Source: Bacteroidaceae bacterium | GTDB taxonomy: Bacteria; Bacteroidota; Bacteroidia; Bacteroidales; Bacteroidaceae | DNA length: 43,510 nucleotides | Direction of reading: 5' to 3' | Assembly (NCBI GenBank): GCA_017616915.1 | Contig: JAFZXF010000019.1 | Coordinates: forward strand, 1-43,510 | In this document: piece after piece, positions 1 through 9,851 of the stretch | Layout of the letters: every line of letters starts with the position of its first letter | How positions within the stretch are numbered: the first letter of the stretch is position 1 | Position numbers and translations under genes: made by a program | Notes under the pieces: model-generated | Database searches by the model: none | What the model saw: the letters and a program-made list of their open reading frames with translations, nothing else | Told to the model about the DNA's origin: nothing

Positions 1-3000
1 ACTTCCTCACTACTCCGTCGAAGATCATCAGCGGTATCAAGGACACGCGCCGTCCACAACTGTTCGGCACACCAGAGCCGAAGAGCGGTCTGCTGACCAA
101 CGGCGACGACATCATCTTTAACTTCTCTGAAGACATTGAATATAACTATCTGAGTGCCATCACCAACTTCGAGGTGAAGGGCGAGGTGAACAACGACAAC
201 CTCTCTGAGATGGTGAGCGTGCAGTTTGAAGGCAAGGCCAGCGTGGAAAGCGAGGCCAAGCGCAACTTCAGCGGCAAGGACCTGACCATCGACCTGATGG
301 TGAAGCCTGCCGAGACGGGACGCGACATGCCGCTGTTCTCACACGGCACGAACGGCCAGAAGCTGCAACTGTGGCTGACCAGTGACTACAAGCTGAAGGC
401 TGTGGTGAACGACAAGACGTTCACGTCTGATGAGGCCATCGTGAAGAAAGGCTTCACACAGGTGGCTGTCAGCATCAACCAGACGGACAGCACGCTGACA
501 TTCTTCAACGGCGGCGTGGAGATTGGACACAACAAGCTCAGTGCCCTGTACACTGGTACCGGTCCACTCATCTTCGGTCGCACCAACGAGCTTGACCGCT
601 CGAAGAGCCAGTACTATGAGGGTCGCATGATGGAAGCCCGCCTGTGGTATAGTGCCATGAGTGGTATGCTCATCGGCACGACCTACGGCAGCCGCCGACT
701 GTCGGGCTACGAGAAGGATCTCGTGGACTACTACCCGATGAACGAGGGCTCGGGCGACTATGTGACCGACCACACCCAGGGTGCCAACGCGAAACTGATT
801 GGTGCTTCGTGGGCAATCCCACGCGGTCTGTCACTGCACCTGGACATCGCCGATCACGGACTGGAACTTGACAAGAACGCCTTGAACCGCACCAGCGAGC
901 AGGACTACACGCTGATGTTCTGGTTCAAGACCGACCGCAACGGACGTGGTGTGCTGCTTAGCAACGGTGCCGGTTCGAAGAAAGAGGTCAATGCGGAGAA
1001 CATCTTCAACATTGCCTTCGAAGCCGATAAGCTGATGTACCGCTCGAACGGCTTTGCTAAACAGGTGCCAGGCGACTGGAGCGACGGTCAGTGGCACAAC
1101 TTCGCCATGACCGTGAACCGTGGACGCAACGTGGCGAACATCTATATAGATAAGGAATTGCGCACAACCTTCGAGGCCGATAGTCTTGGCGGTATCAGCG
1201 GCGGACACCCGATGATCGGTGCGGCACAGTACGACATCGCTGATGAGAAGAATAATGTCACAACCATTGACACACGCAACTGGCTGGCAGGTAACATCGA
1301 CGAACTGCTGTTCTTTGAGCAGGCACTGCCGCAGCAACTCATCAGCACCTACGCGACGAAGAGTCCGAACGGTGATGAGAAGGGTCTGCTGACCTACCTT
1401 GGTTTCGACCGCATTGAGCGTCAGAAGGACAACGACCTGGAACTGGTGCCTTACGCCTACAGCAAGAAGATCTATCTGGACGACAAGGGTCAGCCCCGCT
1501 ATCAGCTCAACCCAGAGACGAAGGAACCAACCGAAACGCTGGTACGCGATTATGTGTTCATCGATGATGAATCTGTCGTCAAGACGCACTTCGATCAATC
1601 GACGGCAGCACCCGTGGTACCTTACGAGGAGGTAAAGAACCTGAAGTTCGGCTTCATCGGCAGGGGCAACCAGTTGCTGGTAGAGCTTGACGAGAATGCC
1701 GCCCGACTGAACCACCGCAACATCTACGTGACGGTGCGCGACATCGAGGACAAGAACGGCAACACGATGGCTTCGCCGCAGACGGCTTGCTACTATGTGA
1801 ACAACAGTAGCCTGCAGTGGCTGGTGAACCGACTGGATGCCACCATCAAGTATGGTAGCGGTGAGGGATGCCAACTGCCGTTCTACAACAACAGCGCTGT
1901 GAACCATACTTACACCATTGAGAACTGCCCGCGTTGGCTCACGCTCGACAAATACAACGACGTGATTGCACCGGAGACGATGGATTATGTCACGGCAACG
2001 GCCAGCAAGAATCTGAATATCGGTACGTATAACGAAATCCTCTATCTGACCGACGAGGATGGTATCACCGAGCCGTTCTACCTCAACCTGACGGTAGAGG
2101 GCGATCAGCCTGACTGGGCACAGAACATAGACAGCGAACTCCTGGAGAACTCCATGAGCATCAGCGGACAGGTATATCTCTACGATGAGCTCGACACCGA
2201 TGCACGCGACATCGTGGGCGTCTTCGACAAAGAAGGCGTATGTCACGGCTTCGCTAACATCAGTCACAACGCCCAGACTGGCGAGACCGGTCTGTATCTG
2301 ACCGTTTACGACAATCAGGCCAGTGGCCGCAAACTATACTTCCGCCTGTGGCAGTACAGCACAGGACGCGAGCTGGTGCTGACGACAAGAGATAGCATCA
2401 AGTTCGAGAAGTCGGCCGTACTGGGCACCGATACACCGGTACGCTTCAACGGCGGAGAAACCTTCATACAGAACTTCCAGCTGAAGAAGGGCTGGAACTG
2501 GGTATCGTTCAACGTACAGAGCGAGAGCCTGTTCAACCTGAACAAACTGCTCGACAACATGCCTTGGACGGAAGGCGACATCCTGACCGACATGAGCAGC
2601 GGCCTGACGCTGACCTATGAGAACGGCAACTGGCTGGCATCAGGCGCAACGAAGAACGTGGTCATCTCTCCGAAGAATGCGTATGCCATCAAGGTGCAGA
2701 AGGAATGCACGTTCCCCGTTGAAGGCACCGTGATAAAGCAGAAGGATGCACGCACCATCACGCTGAAGAAAGGCTGGAACGCCATTGGCTACACGCCGAT
2801 GACCAACCTGACTGTAGAGACCGCCCTGAGCGACTACTACGACCAGGCTGAGGAGGGCGACGTGATTAAGAGTCACACCGAGTTTGCCTACTTCACCAAG
2901 TCGGGCAACGTAGGACGCTGGCGTGGAAGCTTGCAGTACATGAAGCCCGGCGAGGGCTACATGCTGCTCCACAAGGCCGACAGCACTGCCTTCACCTATC

Positions 3001-3494
3001 CGTACTACGACCTGAACAGCAACTTCCGTGAAGACTGGTCGGTAGCTTCAAGTCGCAGCGCCTCCAAGGCATACGGCTGCTCTACCATGAGTCTGAGCGC
3101 CATGGTTGAAGGCTTCGAGCCTGAGGAAGGTGATATCCTGATAGCCTACGCTAACGGCGAGGAAGTGGGAGCGACCACCCTCAATCTCTCCGAAGAAGGG
3201 AAGAACATCTCCTTCATGAGCATTGCCGGTGACAGCCAGCATGACATCTGGTTCGCCATCGAGCGCGGCGGCGAGATAGTCGCTTCTACTGAAGAGGTGA
3301 TGACCTTCGAGAGGAATGCCGTCGTCGGTACGCCTGACGAGCCTACGGCTATCAACTTCGCACGCACCGAAGGTCAAGCCGGTTCCAACTATGAGAACGG
3401 CAAGTGGTACACCATCTCAGGTATCCAGCTGCCGCAGAAGCCCAAGCAGAAGGGCATCTATATCTTCAACGGAAAGAAGATAGTTGTGAAATGA
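1..3494 (+). CDS. Giant LamG-domain surface protein with T9SS-like C-terminus (5' end missing)
   Basis: The frame is open from the first complete codon (position 3), so the gene starts outside the window; a GTG at 174 is internal. About 1163 residues are visible. Two concanavalin/LamG-type jelly-roll regions lie at roughly residues 75-220 and 275-460. Two copies of a module opening LKKGWN (W-V-S-F in one, A-I-G-Y in the other) follow near residues 830 and 920, and two copies of a 'GD-I-aF-nGe-G' module lie around residues 725 and 1045. The last 30 residues (GKWYTISGIQL ... GIYIFNGKKIVVK) resemble Bacteroidales type IX sorting domains, implying export and surface attachment. The natural ligand is unknown; LamG domains often bind glycans or proteins. 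It is followed by a lipoprotein sharing the 'GD-I' module. The coding region and architecture are sure; the role is not. Confidence 0.85.
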   Translation, partial: FLTTPSKIISGIKDTRRPQLFGTPEPKSGLLTNGDDIIFNFSEDIEYNYLSAITNFEVKGEVNNDNLSEMVSVQFEGKASVESEAKRNFSGKDLTIDLMVKPAETGRDMPLFSHGTNGQKLQLWLTSDYKLKAVVNDKTFTSDEAIVKKGFTQVAVSINQTDSTLTFFNGGVEIGHNKLSALYTGTGPLIFGRTNELDRSKSQYYEGRMMEARLWYSAMSGMLIGTTYGSRRLSGYEKDLVDYYPMNEGSGDYVTDHTQGANAKLIGASWAIPRGLSLHLDIADHGLELDKNALNRTSEQDYTLMFWFKTDRNGRGVLLSNGAGSKKEVNAENIFNIAFEADKLMYRSNGFAKQVPGDWSDGQWHNFAMTVNRGRNVANIYIDKELRTTFEADSLGGISGGHPMIGAAQYDIADEKNNVTTIDTRNWLAGNIDELLFFEQALPQQLISTYATKSPNGDEKGLLTYLGFDRIERQKDNDLELVPYAYSKKIYLDDKGQPRYQLNPETKEPTETLVRDYVFIDDESVVKTHFDQSTAAPVVPYEEVKNLKFGFIGRGNQLLVELDENAARLNHRNIYVTVRDIEDKNGNTMASPQTACYYVNNSSLQWLVNRLDATIKYGSGEGCQLPFYNNSAVNHTYTIENCPRWLTLDKYNDVIAPETMDYVTATASKNLNIGTYNEILYLTDEDGITEPFYLNLTVEGDQPDWAQNIDSELLENSMSISGQVYLYDELDTDARDIVGVFDKEGVCHGFANISHNAQTGETGLYLTVYDNQASGRKLYFRLWQYSTGRELVLTTRDSIKFEKSAVLGTDTPVRFNGGETFIQNFQLKKGWNWVSFNVQSESLFNLNKLLDNMPWTEGDILTDMSSGLTLTYENGNWLASGATKNVVISPKNAYAIKVQKECTFPVEGTVIKQKDARTITLKKGWNAIGYTPMTNLTVETALSDYYDQAEEGDVIKSHTEFAYFTKSGNVGRWRGSLQYMKPGEGYMLLHKADSTAFTYPYYDLNSNFREDWSVASSRSASKAYGCSTMSLSAMVEGFEPEEGDILIAYANGEEVGATTLNLSEEGKNISFMSIAGDSQHDIWFAIERGGEIVASTEEVMTFERNAVVGTPDEPTAINFARTEGQAGSNYENGKWYTISGIQLPQKPKQKGIYIFNGKKIVVK

Positions 3495-3545
3495 CGTGAT
3501 GACGACATACGGTAATAACGTGATAACGATATAACGTAATAACGC
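3494..3545. repeat. 8-bp tandem repeat in the leader before the lipoprotein gene
   Basis: An 'acg' recurs exactly every 8 bases at 3494, 3502, 3510 (as cgg), 3518, 3526, 3534 and 3542, giving degenerate units such as acgtgata, acgatata and acgtaata. It fills the gap from the stop of the surface protein almost to the lipoprotein start at 3560. It belongs to a 7/8-bp repeat family seen several times in this window just before start codons. Confidence 0.8.
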
Positions 3546-3559
3546 AAAAACAAGCAATT

Positions 3560-4318
3560 ATGAATAATATAAAGTATTTGTTCGTTCTGCTCGCAAGCCT
3601 CATACTGGGGGCTTGCAGCAGCGACGATGACAGCAAGAAAATCTACACAATGACTCATGTCAGCGAGGCCCCTATGTGGAAGGTTGACTGGACCTATAAC
3701 CAGACACGCCCTGCCTGGACGGAGCCAGACGCAACGAAGTACGAGAACTGGACCACCCTGATGGTTCAGATAGAGGAGACGCTGCAGCCGTTCGTCTCCG
3801 ACGGCGACCTGATGGCTCTCTTCGTGAACGGAGAACTGCGCGGACTGGCAAGTCCGGCTGTCATTGTCGGCAGTGAAGAGTCGAGCAGCACCAAGTTCCT
3901 GATGAAGGCATACGGCAACGAGACGGGCACGGAAACGGTGAACATGTCGCTGCAATACTACAACGATAGGTTGAAGCACATCTTCACACTGACGGACGAC
4001 ATCAACCTGGACTCGGATATCAGTATCGGCATTGACGAGGACTACATCGCAGAGTTCACGTACGGCTCTGCCAAGTATCCCGTGGTGAAGACGGTGGTAG
4101 CAGAGAGTCTCCTGTCGGAGAATCGCCTCCCTGCCACAGCGGGCAATATCGTGGGAGTCTTTGTGGGTGAAGAGTGCCGTGGCACGATTACGCTGTCATC
4201 GTCGGGCAACACGCCGCTCGTCATCTACGGCCGCAAAGCAGGTGAGTCGGTAACGCTGAAGTATTATGAAGCAGCAAGAGGACTCCTGCACTCCGTCACC
4301 GAGGCAATGAAAATGTAA
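3560..4318 (+). CDS. Lipoprotein with two copies of a module shared with the upstream surface protein
   Basis: The 252-residue product begins with a lipoprotein signal (MNNIKYLFVLLASLILGAC, Cys19 in the lipobox LGAC) followed by SSDDD. Acidic residues after the Cys are typical of Bacteroidota lipoproteins sent to the outer membrane or cell surface. Two repeats can be seen: one around residues 87-140 (DGDLMALFVNGELRG) and one around residues 193-250 (AGNIVGVFVGEECRG ... YYEAARGLLHS). Both match modules near the C-terminus of the preceding giant protein. It sits 65 bp after that gene and 21 bp before the DUF4421 gene, so the three probably form one operon. I do not recognise a named family. A structural or accessory surface role is an inference. 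Confidence 0.8.
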   Translation: MNNIKYLFVLLASLILGACSSDDDSKKIYTMTHVSEAPMWKVDWTYNQTRPAWTEPDATKYENWTTLMVQIEETLQPFVSDGDLMALFVNGELRGLASPAVIVGSEESSSTKFLMKAYGNETGTETVNMSLQYYNDRLKHIFTLTDDINLDSDISIGIDEDYIAEFTYGSAKYPVVKTVVAESLLSENRLPATAGNIVGVFVGEECRGTITLSSSGNTPLVIYGRKAGESVTLKYYEAARGLLHSVTEAMKM

Positions 4319-4339
4319 CACCATATTAAATCTATCACA

Positions 4340-5590
4340 ATGAAACGTAAAATCATGATTACCCTGTGTGCTATGCTCATCACTTCAATAGGTATGGCAC
4401 AAGAAGAAGGTGGAAAGAAGAACATCCTTCACCATGTAAAGAAAATCGCCGATGCCACCATGGTGCATGGCGTGGACACCAACTACATCAAGACTCCCGA
4501 GCAGCCTTGGCAGATTAGTATCAAGAGCCGTGTGGCGCAGACTGACCTCCAGATGCACTCCACCATCGACGGTGCTGAATTGTTTGACGGAGGAGGTACG
4601 ATGCCCCTTATCATGGGAGTGGGCGACATGGCCACCGACCCACGAATCATGACTCGCGTGTCAACCTCGTTGGGCGTGAAAGTGGGCTACAAAGGCCTCA
4701 GTGCCAGCTATTCCTTCCCCGTGGGCGGCGACAAGGGACAGAACCTCTCTCTCAGAACTGCAGGCAGGTGGTACAGCCTCAATCTGCGTTGGCACAAGTT
4801 CAAGGCAAAAAATGCGAGAATACACTATGCCGGTGCTGCAAAATTCAGATGGATTGACGATCCTTACGCAGAGACAGAAGAGGATTTCTTCACCGATTGG
4901 GGTGACCCTGAGTCATGGAACTATACAGAAAAGGAACCGTTTGCCTCACCTGTAAAACTTCAGACGCTGATATTTGACGGTTGCTACATCTTTAACCACA
5001 AGAAGTTCTCCTATGCAGCCGCCTACAGCCAGAAGACCTACCAAGTGCGCTCTGCCGGTTCACCTATCGTAGGACTGATGGCTTACTATGCCGACTTTAA
5101 GTATAACGATCCCCGCAATGCTGAACTCATCTATGAGATGGACGGCATAGGACGCTTGCGCCAGTACCAGGTGAGTGTAGGCGGTGGATATGCCTACAAC
5201 TTCGTGCCCGCCAAGGGATGGCTGATCAGTGCGATGGCGATGCCGATGGTGACACTGCTCAACCGCACCAAAATCAACACCTACACGAGCAATGTGAAAG
5301 AAGTTGCTCACGAACACCTCACGGATTATGCCCTTGCATTGTTGGAAGACGAGAATGCGGAATATCCAGAATTGTCACCAGACAAGTATTGGATAGAGAG
5401 CACGGGATCGAATTCACGCAACAACCGCCTCGCGCTCAACTTCACCACCCGCCTCTCGATAACCTACAATTGGAGTCGCTATTTCATCAATGCCAATGGC
5501 CAGTTCAACAACTTCAACTACAAGCATCGCGCCATGCATGGCCATCTGAACGACTGGTTCATCAACGCATCGGTGGGTGTGAGACTGTAA
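4340..5590 (+). CDS. DUF4421-type outer-membrane protein
   Basis: The 416-residue product has a signal peptide (MKRKIMITLCAMLITSIGMA, then QEEGG). An early HGVDTNYIKTPEQPW segment matches the conserved start of DUF4421 proteins. The rest alternates polar and aromatic residues, with many W/Y/F-rich beta segments (for example LSLRTAGRWYSLNLRWHKF) and a C-terminal strand ending INASVGVRL, as expected for an outer-membrane beta barrel. Length suits the family. It is the last gene of the probable operon starting with the LamG surface protein; it could help export or anchor its partners, but no function is established for the family. Recognition rests on motif memory, not a search. Confidence 0.75.
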   Translation: MKRKIMITLCAMLITSIGMAQEEGGKKNILHHVKKIADATMVHGVDTNYIKTPEQPWQISIKSRVAQTDLQMHSTIDGAELFDGGGTMPLIMGVGDMATDPRIMTRVSTSLGVKVGYKGLSASYSFPVGGDKGQNLSLRTAGRWYSLNLRWHKFKAKNARIHYAGAAKFRWIDDPYAETEEDFFTDWGDPESWNYTEKEPFASPVKLQTLIFDGCYIFNHKKFSYAAAYSQKTYQVRSAGSPIVGLMAYYADFKYNDPRNAELIYEMDGIGRLRQYQVSVGGGYAYNFVPAKGWLISAMAMPMVTLLNRTKINTYTSNVKEVAHEHLTDYALALLEDENAEYPELSPDKYWIESTGSNSRNNRLALNFTTRLSITYNWSRYFINANGQFNNFNYKHRAMHGHLNDWFINASVGVRL

Positions 5591-5704
5591 ATCCGTAGTA
5601 GCAGGGAGTTTGCCCCTGTATATGTGCTCTCGCTCTTGCGCGCGCGTACATAATTTAATATATTATAAATTTCACTTTGGTGGAGTAACCTTTTTCCCTA
5701 CGAA

Positions 5705-5736
5705 TTTGGCTATTCCACTAACTTTTTGTACTTTTG
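5705..5736 (+). promoter_or_regulatory. Bacteroidota promoter of the adenosylhomocysteinase gene
   Basis: TTTG at 5705-5708, a 20-bp spacer, then TACTTTTG at 5729-5736. This matches the Bacteroidota sigma consensus TTTG-N19-21-TAnnTTTG. Transcription would start near 5743 and leave a leader of about 70 nt containing an 8-bp repeat. Confidence 0.8.
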
Positions 5737-5769
5737 CCGCGCAATTTTCAAAACTTGAAAGACGATAAT

Positions 5770-5809
5770 GGAAATTGTGAAATCGTGAAATCGTGAAATT
5801 GAAGAATTA
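5770..5809. repeat. 8-bp tandem repeat in the ahcY leader
   Basis: Five consecutive 8-base units: ggaaattg, tgaaatcg, tgaaatcg, tgaaattg, aagaatta. They end 4 bp before the ATG at 5814, inside the transcribed leader. Same repeat class as at 3494 and 7239. Confidence 0.75.
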
Positions 5810-5813
5810 AAAT

Positions 5814-7235
5814 ATGGAATCGCTTTTTAGCAGTTTGCCCTACAAGGTGGCGGATTTGAGTCTTGCTGCCTTCGGACGCGAAGAGATAAGGATTGCAGAG
5901 CATGAGATGCCGGGACTGATGGCGCTCCGTGCTAAATACGGGGAGAGCAAACCCCTGAAAGGGGCCCGCATCATGGGATCGCTCCACATGACCATACAGA
6001 CGGCGATGCTCATAGAGACGCTCAAAGCGCTGGGAGCAGAGGTGAGATGGTGCTCATGTAATATCTACTCCACGCAGGACCACGCTGCCGCCGCCATGGC
6101 CGAAGCCGGCACACCGGTGTTCGCCTGGAAGGGAGAGAGTCTGCAGGACTACTGGTGGTGCACACTGCAAGCAATGAACTTCGAGGGCAGCGGCCAGCAG
6201 TATCCCAACATGATAGTGGACGATGGCGGCGACGCCACGCTGATGATCCACCTCGGAGTGAAGGCGGAAGAGGACCCGAGCATCCTGGACACCCCGTCGG
6301 ACAGCGACGATGAGCGCGAACTGAAGTTGTTGCTCAAGCGGGTTCTGAAGGAACAGCCGCGTCGCTGGCATGAGACGGCACGCAGCATCAAGGGCGTGTC
6401 GGAAGAGACGACGACGGGCGTGCACCGCCTCTACAACATGCAGGAGAAAGGCGAACTGCTATTCCCCGCCTTCAACGTGAACGACTCGGTGACCAAGAGC
6501 AAATTTGACAACCTCTACGGTTGCCGCGAGAGTCTGGTGGACGGCATCAAGCGCGCCACCGACGTGATGATTGCAGGCAAGGTGGCAGTGGTGGCTGGCT
6601 ACGGCGACGTGGGCAAAGGATGCGCACAGAGCCTGAAGAGCTACGGCGCCCATGTGCTGGTGACGGAGATAGATCCCATCTGCGCCCTGCAGGCCGCAAT
6701 GGAGGGATATGAGGTGGTGACAATGGACGAGGCTGCCCCAAGGGGCAACATCTTTGTGACGACCACAGGCAACATAGACGTGATAACCGTGGAGCACATG
6801 AGCCGCATGCCCGACGAGGCAATAGTATGCAACATAGGTCATTTCGACTCGGAGATACAGGTAGAGAAACTGAAGCAGGTGGACGGCATCAAGCGCACTA
6901 ACATCAAGCCGCAGGTGGACAGCTACCGCTTCCCTGACGGGCATCACATCACGCTGCTGGCCGATGGCCGACTGGTGAACCTGGGGTGCGCCACAGGACA
7001 TCCGAGTTTCGTGATGAGCAACTCTTTCACCAACCAGACGTTGGCGCAGATAGAGTTGTTTAACAACCGCTACAACATTGGTGTGTACACCCTGCCGAAG
7101 AAGCTGGACGAGGAAGTGGCTCGCCTGCATCTGGAAAGGATAGGTGCCCATCTGAGCCGATTGACTCCGGAGCAGGCCGCCTACATCGGAGTGGATGTGG
7201 AGGGACCTTTCAAAGCAGAAAATTATAGGTACTGA
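5814..7235 (+). CDS. ahcY: S-adenosyl-L-homocysteine hydrolase
   Basis: Hydrolyses S-adenosylhomocysteine to adenosine and homocysteine in the cytoplasm, clearing the product inhibitor of methyltransferases and feeding the methionine cycle. At 473 residues it is the usual bacterial length. Recognisable segments include [17 protein letters not shown] and [14 protein letters not shown] in the substrate half, [20 protein letters not shown] (substrate Lys/Asp region), the NAD-binding loop [13 protein letters not shown] near residue 260, and the C-terminal [10 protein letters not shown], matching the family's PFKxxxYRY tail that completes the partner subunit's active site. It has its own strong promoter and lies 63 bp before the YfhO gene. 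Nothing is missing. Confidence 0.98.
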   Translation: MESLFSSLPYKVADLSLAAFGREEIRIAEHEMPGLMALRAKYGESKPLKGARIMGSLHMTIQTAMLIETLKALGAEVRWCSCNIYSTQDHAAAAMAEAGTPVFAWKGESLQDYWWCTLQAMNFEGSGQQYPNMIVDDGGDATLMIHLGVKAEEDPSILDTPSDSDDERELKLLLKRVLKEQPRRWHETARSIKGVSEETTTGVHRLYNMQEKGELLFPAFNVNDSVTKSKFDNLYGCRESLVDGIKRATDVMIAGKVAVVAGYGDVGKGCAQSLKSYGAHVLVTEIDPICALQAAMEGYEVVTMDEAAPRGNIFVTTTGNIDVITVEHMSRMPDEAIVCNIGHFDSEIQVEKLKQVDGIKRTNIKPQVDSYRFPDGHHITLLADGRLVNLGCATGHPSFVMSNSFTNQTLAQIELFNNRYNIGVYTLPKKLDEEVARLHLERIGAHLSRLTPEQAAYIGVDVEGPFKAENYRY

Positions 7236-7238
7236 TAC

Positions 7239-7273
7239 CATTGAACATTGAGCATTGAGCATTGAACATTGAA
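7239..7273. repeat. 7-bp tandem repeat (cattgaa/cattgag, 5 units) before the YfhO gene
   Basis: Units cattgaa, cattgag, cattgag, cattgaa and cattgaa run head to tail, starting 3 bp after the ahcY stop and ending 25 bp before the YfhO ATG. The reverse complement (ttcaatg, ctcaatg) is the same motif found inside the YfhO and Dus reading frames at 7833 and 20522. Confidence 0.9.
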
Positions 7274-7298
7274 CGAAAACGATAACGAAGACGAAAAT

Positions 7299-9851
7299 AT
7301 GGAACGAGTATTCAAGAAGATTTGGCCTGATGCGGCAGCGGTAGTGCTGTTTATCGTCATTGGCTTTGTATATTTCCTGTCGCCGGTGAGCGACGGATTG
7401 GTTCTCTCGGGTTCCGACCACACGGGAGCGATAGGTAGCGGGCAGGAGCTGACGCAGTACCACGAGCGAACCGGCGAGGAGACTCGCTGGACCAACGCCC
7501 TGTTTAGCGGTATGCCTACCTATCAGATGTCGCCGTCGTACAGTTCGCGCACCACGCTTGACACTATGCGTAGCGTGTATGAGCTGGGGCTGCCCACGGT
7601 GGTGATGTATGTATTCATACTGTTGCTGGGATTCTATATCCTAATGCGTGCGATGGGTTACAAGCCGCTGCTCTCGGTGCTGGGCGCTGTGGCCTGGGCT
7701 TTCTCCTCGTATTTCTTCATCATTATAGGCGCGGGGCATATCTGGAAGTTGCTTACGCTGGCCTTTATCCCGCCCACGATAGCGGGTATGGTGCTGTGCT
7801 TTAAAGGAATAGGGAAGAAAGGAGAAGGACCCAATGGTCAATGGTCAATGGTCAATGGTCAATCGTCAACGAATTATCTCTGGGGTGGTGCGGTGCTGGC
7901 ACTATTCCTGGCTTTCCAGATACTGAGCAATCACTTGCAGATGACTTACTACTTCCTGCCGGTGATGGGCCTGATGTGGCTGGCCTACCTCTTGATGGCG
8001 ATACGCAACAAGCAGATGAAGCCTTTCTGGAAGGGAACGGCAACGATGGTGATAGCAGCTATCATAGCTATTTGCGCAAATCTCTCGAACCTGTATCATA
8101 CCTACGAGTACAGTAAGGAAACGATGAGGGGTCGCAGCGAACTGGCAGCGGAGGGCAGCTCCGAGAAATCGGGACTTACCGCAGAGTATATCACTCAGTG
8201 GTCGTACGGCATAGATGAGACTCTGACACTGCTTATTCCCAACTCCAAGGGAGGCGCATCAGTGCCGCTGTCACAAAGCGACATCGCGATGGAGAAAGGA
8301 CAGTATTCTCAGTATTATAATGGGATTAGCATGTACTGGGGCGATCAGCCCGGCACGGCGGGACCAGTGTATGTGGGAGCTATCATAATGCTATTGTTCG
8401 TACTAGGACTCTTCGTGGTGAAAGGTCCGATGAAATGGGCGCTGCTGATAGCCACGATTATCTCGGTGCTTCTGTCGTGGGGTCACAACTTTATGGGACT
8501 GACACAGTGGTGTATCGACAATGTGCCATTATACAACAAATTCCGTACGGTATCGTCAATACTGGTCATTGCGGAGTTCACCATTCCGCTGCTGGGCATT
8601 ATGGCGCTGGCCAAAGTGCTCAAAGAGCGCACTGAGTGCCTCGGCAAGGGGATGTGGAAATTCTGGATTAGTCTGGCCTTGGTAGGTGGCACGGCCCTGC
8701 TCTACGCATTGTTCCCCGGAATGAACGCACCGTTCGCTTCCCAGACCGAGCTGGCACAACTGACACAGTACCCCGAGATATTGAACGATCTCACTAACGT
8801 AAGGGAGGCAATATTCACAGCGGATGCATGGAGAAGCCTGATATACGTGCTGCTCGGCGCAGCGCTGATAATGTTCTACGCTAAGAAGAAGTTGAAGGGC
8901 GTAGTGGTGACAGGCGCACTGGCAGTGCTGTGCCTGGTGGATATGTATGGAGTCAACAAGCGTTATCTGAACGATGAGATGTTTGTAATGCCTGAGGACA
9001 TCAACAATGCTTTCGTGAAGAGTGAGGCCGACGAGCAGATTCTGCAGGACAAGGATCTGAACTTTAGGGTGCTAAACTTTACCACCAATACGTTTAACGA
9101 GAACGAGACGTCCTATTTCCACAAGAGTATCGGCGGTTATAGCGCCGTGAAACTGGGTCGTTATCAAGACCTTATTGACAGGCACATAGGTAAGGAGATG
9201 CCAGCTGTCGTCAATGCTCTCAATGACAGTCAGGGCGATCTGGCTTCGGTGAAAGGCGACAGCCTGTTCCCCGTGCTGAATATGCTTAACGACAAATACT
9301 TCATCGTGAGTGCCGGAGAAGGCAAGAAATTTGCTGTGCAGAACCCCTTTGCTATGGGCAACGGATGGTTTGTAAGCAAAATCAATTATGTAGATTCTCC
9401 CAACAAAGAGATAGAGGCTCTCTCCAAGATAGACATACACAATGAGGCTGTGGCAGACAAGAGTTTCAAAGATGTGCTGGACAAGAGCTCTGTCAGCAAG
9501 GTGGACAGTATGGCCAAGGTGGCGCTGTTCAAATATGAGCCCAACGAACTGGAATATGAGGTGGAATCGACGACCGGTGGTGTGGTAGTGTTCTCTGAGA
9601 TATACTATCCGGGTTGGACTGCCACTATAGATGGAGAACCTCTGGAACTGGGGCGTGTGAACTATGTGCTCAGGGCAGCCTACGTGCCTTCAGGTAAACA
9701 CCTGGTACACATGGAATATAAGCCTGCATCGGTAGGAGTGACAGAAACAATTGCATATATCGCCATAATACTATTGCTCATAGTCTTTGTGGGCGCAGCA
9801 GTAATAGCAATAAAGAAGCAGAAGAAAGATGAACAAACCAAGCATACCTAA
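7299..9851 (+). CDS. YfhO-family multispanning membrane protein
   Basis: An 850-residue integral membrane protein with about a dozen hydrophobic segments (for example [54 protein letters not shown]) and a large soluble C-terminal part carrying [20 protein letters not shown], a hallmark of YfhO proteins. The family is related to GT-C glycosyltransferases; in Firmicutes YfhO is linked to lipoteichoic-acid glycosylation, but the Bacteroidota role is unknown. I chose the ATG at 7299 ([11 protein letters not shown]) over an in-frame TTG at 7269, because the TTG lies in the tandem repeat. Residues around 179-192 ([10 protein letters not shown]) come from a 7-bp repeat inserted in the gene. The 3' end overlaps hisS by 23 bp. 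Confidence 0.9.
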   Translation: MERVFKKIWPDAAAVVLFIVIGFVYFLSPVSDGLVLSGSDHTGAIGSGQELTQYHERTGEETRWTNALFSGMPTYQMSPSYSSRTTLDTMRSVYELGLPTVVMYVFILLLGFYILMRAMGYKPLLSVLGAVAWAFSSYFFIIIGAGHIWKLLTLAFIPPTIAGMVLCFKGIGKKGEGPNGQWSMVNGQSSTNYLWGGAVLALFLAFQILSNHLQMTYYFLPVMGLMWLAYLLMAIRNKQMKPFWKGTATMVIAAIIAICANLSNLYHTYEYSKETMRGRSELAAEGSSEKSGLTAEYITQWSYGIDETLTLLIPNSKGGASVPLSQSDIAMEKGQYSQYYNGISMYWGDQPGTAGPVYVGAIIMLLFVLGLFVVKGPMKWALLIATIISVLLSWGHNFMGLTQWCIDNVPLYNKFRTVSSILVIAEFTIPLLGIMALAKVLKERTECLGKGMWKFWISLALVGGTALLYALFPGMNAPFASQTELAQLTQYPEILNDLTNVREAIFTADAWRSLIYVLLGAALIMFYAKKKLKGVVVTGALAVLCLVDMYGVNKRYLNDEMFVMPEDINNAFVKSEADEQILQDKDLNFRVLNFTTNTFNENETSYFHKSIGGYSAVKLGRYQDLIDRHIGKEMPAVVNALNDSQGDLASVKGDSLFPVLNMLNDKYFIVSAGEGKKFAVQNPFAMGNGWFVSKINYVDSPNKEIEALSKIDIHNEAVADKSFKDVLDKSSVSKVDSMAKVALFKYEPNELEYEVESTTGGVVVFSEIYYPGWTATIDGEPLELGRVNYVLRAAYVPSGKHLVHMEYKPASVGVTETIAYIAIILLLIVFVGAAVIAIKKQKKDEQTKHT
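7833..7867 (+). repeat. In-frame 7-bp tandem repeat (aatggtc x4 + aatcgtc) inside the YfhO gene
   Basis: Four perfect aatggtc units plus one variant unit (aatcgtc) within the coding sequence, read as [11 protein letters not shown]. The unit length is not a multiple of three, so gain or loss of one unit would shift the frame. It falls in a loop after a transmembrane segment. Confidence 0.92.

Noticed and set aside
831..2267. 478-residue minus-strand open frame
   Set aside because: Shadow of the LamG surface protein; composition is random-like and there is no start context.
6459..7463. 334-residue minus-strand open frame
   Set aside because: Antisense to the well-supported ahcY and YfhO genes, with no recognisable domain.
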